A DNA stretch of 64,000 nt from Schizochytrium sp. TIO01 (Eukaryota; Sar; Bigyra; Thraustochytrida; Thraustochytriidae), in contig SMSO01000006.1 of assembly GCA_004764695.1 (NCBI GenBank), forward strand, positions 724,859 to 788,858, read 5' to 3'. Made by a program: the position numbers and the translations under genes. Shown one piece after another: positions 56,300 through 64,000 of the stretch; positions within the stretch are counted from its first letter, which is position 1; each line of letters opens with the position of its first letter. The notes under the pieces are model-generated. The model had not been told where the DNA came from. It saw only the letters and a program-made list of their open reading frames with translations, and searched no databases.

Positions 56300-59200
56300 C
56301 TATGGTTTCGACTCCACTTTTACGACGTCAAGGTATGTAGCAATCGTCTCTGAAATTGCAATATCTAGAGGGCAAAAGTCGCTGAGATCGTACCTACCCT
56401 TGATGTCATTTTTAAGATGGTTGAAGAAGTCCCCAGAAGATACATAGTCCAAATAATTATGTAGAAGCAAATCGTCATCGCACTTTTGTTGAAAAGATTG
56501 ACGTAAAAGCATACAAGGGAGCCGCACGGCTTGTAAGCACCGAAGCTGCTCGAGCGAATCGCCCAACGAAAAGTCTCGGTTGCCTCCACCTAAACCAAGT
56601 CGACCATAAATTCTTAAAGCCACACGACGCTCAAATTGGTTTTCTGGCCTATCCTCATAATCCCAGTTACTAGTTTCGGAAACGTGGCGAAGCCAGAATC
56701 GGTCTTCAAGAAACAGCTCAGCAGTTGCAGAGGCAGTAGGTGAATATTGTTTGCTGACCAGCTCGATTAACTTGTTAAGCTTGTAGTGCAACTGCACAAT
56801 TGGAGCACCTTGATACCCAGACCAACGGCTAAGGACAGTGAAATCGTTGACACATTCTCGAAAGCTAACCTTTTCTTCAGCTGCGAAAAAAAGCTGTGAG
56901 ATTCCAAGCCTACCAATAAAACGGTAGAAATCAAGGGCATCGTCAAGGTGCCATTTACTCAACAGTGCATCTGTTGGTAAATAAAATGCGTCAGCGAGGC
57001 GGCAAAATGCCTCAAGGAAGCCAGTATAAGTTAGCGTAACGTTGTGCTCCCAGTCTTGTGCAACATCCTCAACCTCAAAAATCGATTGCTTGAAAATCAT
57101 GGCTGCCTCGCGTAACTCAAGACGAGGCGAAAGGACACCAATTGCGTCCACAACCTCGCACCATTCCGGCAGAGTCATTCGACGACCCGACAAGCCTCCC
57201 CAGCTACGCGAGTCTGTCATAGTTCCAGCGAACTTGCTAAAGAGCTGTTGAAGCTGTGGTTCACTATCTTTTAAGATCTCATTGATGCGAACTTTGTAGA
57301 GGCGAGTTCGGCGATAATCATCTGCATCGATTTGTTTTTCTGACTTGATCAGAGGTTCCAAATTTTCTGTAAAAAGTCTGCTCAAAGCAATTACCATACT
57401 TTTGTTTGTCGTTGTGTTGTCTTCTTTGAAATATTTAGCATCGGCGGACCGAACAATTAATTCGAGAAAGCCAAAACGGTGCACAGCACGAAAACGACCG
57501 AAATTGTAGGCCTTGCATCGCTTCATGCACAGTCTCTGATTGCGAGTGAGATCTTTGCGCTGAATACCACGAGCAAAAATGTTTCCGGAAAGTCTTTTAA
57601 GGCCTTCTTTAGAAAGAATCGAACTTTGCACACGACTCAAAATTTGGATATCCTTTGTAAATTGCAGAATTCCCTCAATAGGGATACAGTCAAGAAACCG
57701 TACGTCAGGGAGGCATTCACCTTCAACATCAGGTGGATTTTGGCAGAATCCTGTTCCGCGAACCATACTAGCACCAGAATAAAAGCGATAGATTGCGCAT
57801 ACTGTACCGTAGTTTTCTTTGAGAAATGCTTTTATTTTTGCGAGCATTGCAGGTACATTCGCATCCATCTTACCCTTGTCTGTACTATCACGAACTGCAA
57901 TGCTTTGAATGTACGAATTGAATCCATTGCGCTGCATCAAAAGGGACCAATCCTTTTCAAAGGCGCGGTTGCAGGATTCATCAACACACGAAAAGAATGA
58001 ACGACTGTCAGACTCGAGCTTTCGCGTATGAAACACGGTATCAATCTCAATGCTTAAAAAATTTTGAAGTGAGGACCGATGCGAGTTCATGTGAAGTACA
58101 GATTGGAGCTTTTGAATGCTCATCGTTCGTAGTTTCCGCAGTGGCAAACGCTTATGAACCATGAGTGGGAAATCTGTGTTTTGAGATAACTCAACGTCAA
58201 CTTTCTCGTAACCTTCAGGGTGCGGGGCCTGGACTTTCTTAGGAAGAAGCTCAAAATCGACAAGCTGAGATACTTCAAGCGCCCGATATGCAGGGTTGTC
58301 ATACTGCAAATAGCAGAGGTCCCCATCAAACAGACTTACTGGTGGTCGTGGTACCCCAAATACCTCATCAAGATCGCTCGAGGCGCTCTGCATGGAGATT
58401 TGTGATCCACCAGACTTGTATAGGAAAACCGTATTTTGGTTACTGAGATCAGGCCCAACAATAATATGAGGTTTCATGTTCATTTGAAGATAGACCACCG
58501 CACCATCAATGTGTGGAAACAATGAAAGCTGACACATTCCCATAATGTCTCGCTCCTCGCGCGTGAGCGGCATTGTTGAGGTCTTCTTGTTCTTGAAAAG
58601 CATTCGATCATGAGGAAATTGATTTTTGACCGTGACTGTGCAAACCTCGCCATCACTTCGAATGCTGGATATTTGAGGATTCCAAGGATCTGTTTTTGTA
58701 TCCAGATCTGAAGTATTAGACTGCTTCCAAAGTTTTGCTCTAGATTCTCGCATGCCTTGTAAAAACATGCTGCCTCTATTGTGATTAGGAGATCTCGCAG
58801 GTGACCCTGGAGACTTTGAATGAACCTGTTTTGCAACAATCTGAGGAATAAACATCTTTTGTGCTGATGGGTCTTTGCTTTCATCCATGTTTTGAGAAAG
58901 ATGCTCAATTTCTCTCTCGTCAGGGTTTTCATCACTTGTTTCTGCGACCTTTGTGTTGAGTTTAAGAAACCACTCCATAAAAGCGCGTTTCTCACGATCC
59001 AAGATTTGAGACTTTGGTCCATCTGAAAGCGCTGCACTTACACTACCCAGTGGATCATTTGTGATGCCGTCGCTTCCAAGCTTTGTTTTGAGAAGTCCTT
59101 TATCAAAATGTAAGTGCATAGCTTGTCTTGCTTGTAATTCCAGCTCATAGAGTTGAGCCCGATTATTGGGGTGTGCTGCCCATCGAGAAAGGAGGGACTT

Positions 59201-62200
59201 TACCAGGGCCCGATTTTCACCAGATTCAAAGACCCAGGCCATACGCAAGGTGGTGTGAAGGCCTTCGCGGCAAAGAACCACTTGATTCTGTGGATTATTC
59301 GAGAGGTAAAGTAAGGCCATTAATGCGGCTTGCATCTCTGCATCGCGGTTGCAAGTGGCACAGCGATTACAAAGCTTCGAACGACGAGTTCCATACGGAC
59401 ATGTGCAAACTCGTTGGTCTGCTGGTGTTTTCTCAATCTGATCGCAAACAGTTGCTGCAACGCGGAGAAAACGCCGAGGAATTCTGACTTTTCGAAGCAA
59501 ACGGTGGCCTTGAGCAGAAAATTGAATATAGGCAAACGTTTGTCCAGCATACACTCGAAACGTCGGATCTGATTCTCCCATAAAGCACCGAATAAGAGCA
59601 ACGGCAGTTTTCTCAGCTGTTTCATCAGGTAATGGCATTTGCAAAAGAAGTGAGGCTGCCGTACATCGTGTCCTGGCAGGAAGTTTATTGTCGCAAGCCC
59701 ATTGCAGGGTATTTTTTAGCAAACTTGAGGACCGTTCAAGTAGGTCAGATGAAATCTTCGCAGAATCACCAGCGTAGAAAGAACACACACGGAGAATTTG
59801 TAGGCCCAAGTATCCATGATGTTGGGCTGACGCATCTTCGCGCCTCGAGATACTTGCTTGAACAATTTTGTAGATAATATTGAAACCTCCATTTTGAGCG
59901 AAAATCTGTAGGTTTGATGTTTGGTATAGTAGCAACCAGAGCAATAGAAGAATTCGTGAGAGTGTGGATGTCCTGAGCTCAGCAAAAAGTGCAGCGTCGC
60001 GCAAAGCAGTTTCTACTGCTCCAACTTGACCCATATTTCGATTACTCACTACATTCCGAGCTAAAAGCCACAACGCAGTGTAAGCGTCACCTTTTAAAAG
60101 TGCAACGTTCGTAAGGTCCACAAATTTTCGTAACACAATGGATTCCTGTGGCTCTCGAACTAGAGCACATGCAGCTGTAAGAGTACACATCTTGACTACC
60201 ACTAAACGTGCATCATGTGTTGAGGCCGTTGCAGATGTCATTCGCTTCAGGAAAGACTGGGCTGCATGTAGGACTTGCAAACTCTGAGTCACACTGGGAC
60301 CTTGCGCTGTTGCGTCCGTATTTGCTGCAGATGCCACACCTTTTAGGTCCACAGCCGAAAGATCTTTCTGCGAATCCATGGACTTCAGACGCTCTGCAGC
60401 AGCACGCAAGGCCTTGACCCGATTACTCCGAACAATATGATGAACTTTTTCTTTAAAAAGACTTTTGGTACTCTTCTGAGATGCCATCGACCCCGGCATC
60501 TCGTCTTCGTCTAAAAGATCTTCTGATTCATCTTCAAGTAAACTTCCAACGGTTATAACATGCTCAACAAGATTATCAAGACCCAGGGTAATCATTAGGC
60601 TTCTAGAGAAATGTGCAATATCTGCGAGCCGACGCAATTCTGCCTTGTCAACTCCCCGGCCTATCGCATCCCTGATATTTTCTCGACAGTGTTGAAAGGC
60701 ATACTTACAGGACACTCCAATATCTGTCAAAAGTTGAAGTAGGTTCCATGCCGAAGATATGGTTGCTTTGCCCTGAAGCAAATACTCGCCACCTGTGGTG
60801 GTGGTAAAAACAACTCGCTGCAAGCTCCGACTCGTGTCTTTGCTGAGCATCTGAGCAAGGTCTCGTACAAAGTGAGTAAACTCTATTGTTTCAAGGAGCC
60901 GAAGATAACCCGTTTTAGAATGCAATAGACTTGTCAAAATAGCTATGGCAACAGCTTGAATCCGATCTAAAAGGTCGCCAATGCGGCTTGGAAGCCCCTG
61001 AGATAAGCCAATCCTATTTGGATCCTTGCGAAGAACTTTAGACAAGAAGTCAACATGCAATATACGCAAGCATAAGACAAGAATATCATCGACTTGATCA
61101 TCTGGAAGGTCTAACCAGGAGCTTGGATCTAGTTCACGACCTCCCAGAGCACTATCTTCATCCTCATCGTCACTGTCACCAATGTCTGAATAGTTATCCT
61201 CGTCACCATCAACGGGATCTCCATTTCCTCTAGAGGCTGTTCTATGAGTTGCTGATGCACAACCAGGAAAGGAGCACGAGCCTGTGTAGAAGTAGGTACA
61301 CTCATGCTGGGTATATGCATAATGACCTCGATCTGATTTACAACAGGCCCAAATAACACACAGAGATCGACAAAACCCTTCAAGCAAAAACTCGTGAGAT
61401 CTTTGATCTTCCGGGGCCTTGGTTTCGGCATCATCATCAAGATCCTGCCATTTTACTTTGCTTATCGCATTAGAAAACTTGCTGAAATTTTGCTGGTGCA
61501 TGAGTACTTCAACAACGTGGTGAAGGCTCTTCAAAAAGGACGCAAACTGCCCAGTTCCCAAAAACTCTCGGCAGAACTCTGAGCGAAGAGTAAAGTTAAG
61601 AAGTACCATTGAGACACATAAGAAATAGGGTTCGGATACAATACGATCTTCAAACCGAAGGGATGCTATGAGAGCACCAACAGTGTTTTCCTGAAAGTAT
61701 TTGTGATTTCGAAAAGCATGGTCATTAATGAGAACATGACACATAATCCGTCCAGTACAATCCATATACACAGGAAGCTCATACTCTTGTGATTTTCGAA
61801 TGACATCAAATAAGGATTGTACAAGTTTTGTCAGTGCTCCAGATGAGAAACGATTACAAGCGGCTGGATCACGAATTAGGCATGCGAGGCATCCCAAAAG
61901 ATAAACAACGCGGTCTGTGATACGCTTCAGGGCTCCGATTCGAACAAACTCTGCTAGGATCTCTGTTAGGTATTCAACTAATTGGGTTTCACGAGCTAGC
62001 TTTTCACTTGCTACAGAGTGAGTTGAGGCCGCCCAAAGAAGCCCCAGCATGGCCCGTTGTAGTTCTGGAATGAGTCCCCAGAAAATAGTGGGTTTCATAT
62101 CAGCCACAATGTCTTCAAGGATATGTTGGAAAAACTTGTCAAAGATATAGGAGCGATGAGATTCTGAGGATAATAATAAACGCCAAGCTTCTTCACAGCA

Positions 62201-63382
62201 TGATGTGTATTCAGTTTGAACTTCCACAGACCGGCTGGTTGACTTACGTCGATCATATCCACTATTTAGAGCACGGAAGCGGGTGAGTAAATTTTCAAAC
62301 ATTTGTGTGTATTCACGTGATTTGTGCAACTGTACACTACTAATCCAAGAGCGAAGTTGAATCTGCAATTCCGTATCTGTCTTAATTTCGTGCCACCTTG
62401 GGTTTTCTAAACCTTTGGGACTACAATCATCGAGTCCATACAGAACACAACGATCTAACAATGCCTCAAAGCCCTCCATCGCGGACTCAAGAACATCATC
62501 AATTGTGCTGTTGGAGTTTATTTCGAAATTTATCTTGTTGTTACCACCCTCACTCCCAAGTAGGTTGTTCTCGGAGGATTTTGAAAGTTCCTCCTGGGTT
62601 TTGTTTTCTGCGTTGCCCCTTGGTGAGGCATTTGGTTCTTTCGCATCCTCTAGGGTTTCCTCTTGAAGTTCGGGCACCTCAGAACTAATAGATTTGCGTG
62701 ACTTAAAAGTGAACTGACTTATGTCGACTTCACACGGCGAAGAGACATAGTTTTGAATTTCTTGGTCAGCAGCATCTAACATACTACGTCCTGTTGAGGC
62801 TCGGCGTAGCAAATGGGATAGCTGGTCGCAGTCATCTTTTCGCATTGATGACTGCCGCTTGAGATAAACATTTGTAACAAGCTGACTAGCTCTCCCTCGG
62901 CGTCGAGAAGGCACTGTTCGCAAGGGAGATGGTATATTCGCACCTTGCCTGGATTCTTCATCCATATCTTCAATATTGATCAAAAGAGGTGCTCGAAATG
63001 TACCTCGCGCTGGAACTGATCTTAGCGGAGATGGTCTGTCAGCTTCTAAATACGATTCGCCATCTTCTGAGAGTTCTTCAAGTGGCGCCGGGCGTTTGAT
63101 GTCGTTCTGGAGAAAGGAGTCGTTGCTTGTTTGTTGAGTAGACTGCATCGGAGGATCTTCTCCAACATGCATCTCATCATCGTCAACACCATCAAGTAGC
63201 TGAGATGATGGATTGCAACTGTTGTCTTCACTCAAACCTTCTGTTTTCTCAACTTTATCTGCAGACCGTGCAGTTTGAGCATCCTCGTAAACCTGAACTC
63301 CGCCGTCGCCTCCTTTGCTTTCATTAACAAGCTCCAAAGCCGAAAGAGGGGTCTCAGCGTCTCCGTCTCCATCTCCATCCAT
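56300..63382 (-). CDS. Giant helical-repeat protein, 2360 residues (uncharacterised)
   Basis: One uninterrupted exon from the ATG at 63382. Residues 1-280 are acidic and low-complexity. From about 290 to 1440 the sequence is dominated by Leu-rich amphipathic helices of armadillo/HEAT style. Two cysteine clusters interrupt them: one near 690-707, before a long Asp/Glu/Ser loop, and CTCPYG...C..CATC at about 1325-1343, possible zinc sites. A Ser/Lys-rich linker at about 1470-1560 leads to a C-terminal region of different, beta-containing character. Near 2070-2130 it contains LPEWCEVVDAIGVLSPRLEL followed by a segment with EF-hand-like spacing but no clear calcium loop. No family is recognised. 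A large scaffold, perhaps cytoskeletal or ciliary, is a guess from architecture only. Absence of introns across 7 kb contrasts with the split genes elsewhere. Confidence 0.88.
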   Translation of the reverse strand: MDGDGDGDAETPLSALELVNESKGGDGGVQVYEDAQTARSADKVEKTEGLSEDNSCNPSSQLLDGVDDDEMHVGEDPPMQSTQQTSNDSFLQNDIKRPAPLEELSEDGESYLEADRPSPLRSVPARGTFRAPLLINIEDMDEESRQGANIPSPLRTVPSRRRGRASQLVTNVYLKRQSSMRKDDCDQLSHLLRRASTGRSMLDAADQEIQNYVSSPCEVDISQFTFKSRKSISSEVPELQEETLEDAKEPNASPRGNAENKTQEELSKSSENNLLGSEGGNNKINFEINSNSTIDDVLESAMEGFEALLDRCVLYGLDDCSPKGLENPRWHEIKTDTELQIQLRSWISSVQLHKSREYTQMFENLLTRFRALNSGYDRRKSTSRSVEVQTEYTSCCEEAWRLLLSSESHRSYIFDKFFQHILEDIVADMKPTIFWGLIPELQRAMLGLLWAASTHSVASEKLARETQLVEYLTEILAEFVRIGALKRITDRVVYLLGCLACLIRDPAACNRFSSGALTKLVQSLFDVIRKSQEYELPVYMDCTGRIMCHVLINDHAFRNHKYFQENTVGALIASLRFEDRIVSEPYFLCVSMVLLNFTLRSEFCREFLGTGQFASFLKSLHHVVEVLMHQQNFSKFSNAISKVKWQDLDDDAETKAPEDQRSHEFLLEGFCRSLCVIWACCKSDRGHYAYTQHECTYFYTGSCSFPGCASATHRTASRGNGDPVDGDEDNYSDIGDSDDEDEDSALGGRELDPSSWLDLPDDQVDDILVLCLRILHVDFLSKVLRKDPNRIGLSQGLPSRIGDLLDRIQAVAIAILTSLLHSKTGYLRLLETIEFTHFVRDLAQMLSKDTSRSLQRVVFTTTTGGEYLLQGKATISSAWNLLQLLTDIGVSCKYAFQHCRENIRDAIGRGVDKAELRRLADIAHFSRSLMITLGLDNLVEHVITVGSLLEDESEDLLDEDEMPGSMASQKSTKSLFKEKVHHIVRSNRVKALRAAAERLKSMDSQKDLSAVDLKGVASAANTDATAQGPSVTQSLQVLHAAQSFLKRMTSATASTHDARLVVVKMCTLTAACALVREPQESIVLRKFVDLTNVALLKGDAYTALWLLARNVVSNRNMGQVGAVETALRDAALFAELRTSTLSRILLLLWLLLYQTSNLQIFAQNGGFNIIYKIVQASISRREDASAQHHGYLGLQILRVCSFYAGDSAKISSDLLERSSSLLKNTLQWACDNKLPARTRCTAASLLLQMPLPDETAEKTAVALIRCFMGESDPTFRVYAGQTFAYIQFSAQGHRLLRKVRIPRRFLRVAATVCDQIEKTPADQRVCTCPYGTRRSKLCNRCATCNRDAEMQAALMALLYLSNNPQNQVVLCREGLHTTLRMAWVFESGENRALVKSLLSRWAAHPNNRAQLYELELQARQAMHLHFDKGLLKTKLGSDGITNDPLGSVSAALSDGPKSQILDREKRAFMEWFLKLNTKVAETSDENPDEREIEHLSQNMDESKDPSAQKMFIPQIVAKQVHSKSPGSPARSPNHNRGSMFLQGMRESRAKLWKQSNTSDLDTKTDPWNPQISSIRSDGEVCTVTVKNQFPHDRMLFKNKKTSTMPLTREERDIMGMCQLSLFPHIDGAVVYLQMNMKPHIIVGPDLSNQNTVFLYKSGGSQISMQSASSDLDEVFGVPRPPVSLFDGDLCYLQYDNPAYRALEVSQLVDFELLPKKVQAPHPEGYEKVDVELSQNTDFPLMVHKRLPLRKLRTMSIQKLQSVLHMNSHRSSLQNFLSIEIDTVFHTRKLESDSRSFFSCVDESCNRAFEKDWSLLMQRNGFNSYIQSIAVRDSTDKGKMDANVPAMLAKIKAFLKENYGTVCAIYRFYSGASMVRGTGFCQNPPDVEGECLPDVRFLDCIPIEGILQFTKDIQILSRVQSSILSKEGLKRLSGNIFARGIQRKDLTRNQRLCMKRCKAYNFGRFRAVHRFGFLELIVRSADAKYFKEDNTTTNKSMVIALSRLFTENLEPLIKSEKQIDADDYRRTRLYKVRINEILKDSEPQLQQLFSKFAGTMTDSRSWGGLSGRRMTLPEWCEVVDAIGVLSPRLELREAAMIFKQSIFEVEDVAQDWEHNVTLTYTGFLEAFCRLADAFYLPTDALLSKWHLDDALDFYRFIGRLGISQLFFAAEEKVSFRECVNDFTVLSRWSGYQGAPIVQLHYKLNKLIELVSKQYSPTASATAELFLEDRFWLRHVSETSNWDYEDRPENQFERRVALRIYGRLGLGGGNRDFSLGDSLEQLRCLQAVRLPCMLLRQSFQQKCDDDLLLHNYLDYVSSGDFFNHLKNDIKGRYDLSDFCPLDIAISETIATYLDVVKVESKP

Positions 63383-64000
63383 AGCTGCAGCCGGAGTTGT
63401 GCTTTAAGGTTTGCTTCTGGTGCACGTTTTGCGTCCAGGGCGCGCCCTTGTTCCTGTGATTCTGAAAAGCCACAGCAGCCTTGGTTTTATATAATTTCAC
63501 TTTCTTGCACTTCCTTAAAGCTGGGGCCATCCACCCCCAATTTTGTCGAGATATGCAATCACTGCTTTATAATTTGGACTAGGGATGTCTACTCACTCCA
63601 TCATCAAAACTTCCATCATACCAACTCTATCAAATTCTTCTTCTTACTTAAAAGCGCAAGCTCAGTGCCTACTCGATGATGAATGCTCTTTTCTCCGAAG
63701 CCGGGAAACACCAGAACGCTTTTATTCCTGATTACTCTCCTTACGGGGTCCGCCGATGAGAACGCTTGGAGGCTTCGTTCTCACCGGACATGTGTGGGAT
63801 TCCTTTCACAGAACAGAAGCAGAACCATTTTGTTCCAAGAGTTCCAATATGGATTATTCACCACGATTCACTAGATGTTTGACATAAGTGGTAGAGAGAG
63901 ACACTGCGCACCCCTGACTCAAAAATTCCACCGCTGTCAAGGATATCTCTGGCAGGTGGCAAACTAGGATACTATTGATGCGTTCTTTGATCACTTCAAA
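63383..64000. other. Upstream flank of the giant gene, window edge
   Basis: GC-rich leader immediately before the ATG, then mixed DNA. A 63-codon plus-strand ATG frame at 63683-63874 has no recognisable character. Nothing else is supported. Confidence 0.5.

Noticed and set aside
43103-63942. Shared 17-base motif TTCC(G/A)CCGCTGTCAAGG at 43106 and 63926
   Set aside because: A 17-base match with one mismatch is expected several times by chance in a 64-kb self-comparison, and the flanks do not align.

Overview
The window is nuclear DNA from a eukaryote. Evidence: GT-AG spliceosomal introns with consistent phases, a mitochondrial inner-membrane carrier, an ankyrin/LisH/CTLH/WD40 protein, long low-complexity protein segments and very many microsatellites. 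A protist of the stramenopile line, most likely a thraustochytrid-like labyrinthulomycete, fits best: a single-AP2-domain regulator outside plants, intron-poor large genes and C-ending codon preference in the highly expressed carrier. This placement is inference from style, not from a marker gene. No rRNA, convincing tRNA, telomere, intact transposon or CRISPR array was seen.

Layout. 1-18.4 kb is a microsatellite-rich block with no long open frame; several GC-richer islands in it look like short exons with good splice signals. 18.9-20.7 kb carries an AP2-domain transcription factor (+). 20.7-25.96 kb is AT-rich, almost free of microsatellites, and holds a decayed tandem repeat of about 158 bp. 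25.96-35.5 kb is a second microsatellite-rich block with exon-like islands, the best being a three-exon (-) candidate at 28.14-28.64 kb. 35.64-37.04 kb is a three-exon mitochondrial carnitine/acylcarnitine carrier (+). 37.84-39.07 kb is an uncharacterised (-) protein with a pure 28-codon serine run. 39.1-46.2 kb has no long frame but includes fragments of apparently split (-) genes at 41.88-42.3 and 45.26-45.6 kb. 46.19-47.17 kb is a two-exon, four-helix membrane protein (-). 48.50-52.40 kb is a large ankyrin-LisH-CTLH-WD40 protein (+) interrupted by a short intron. 52.82-55.17 kb is a coiled-coil protein (-), and 56.30-63.38 kb is a single-exon, 2360-residue helical-repeat protein (-).

The recognised genes do not form a pathway. 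The carrier serves fatty-acid import into mitochondria, the AP2 protein is presumably a DNA-binding regulator, and the LisH-CTLH-WD40 protein resembles Gid7/WDR26-type subunits of the CTLH/GID ubiquitin ligase. The main broader observation is compartmental. Two blocks are saturated with tetranucleotide repeats whose motifs (GTAT, GTAG, GTGA, TTTC) match splice-donor and pyrimidine-tract signals and often touch exon-like islands. The blocks may therefore be intron-rich genes with microsatellite-filled introns rather than empty intergenic DNA.
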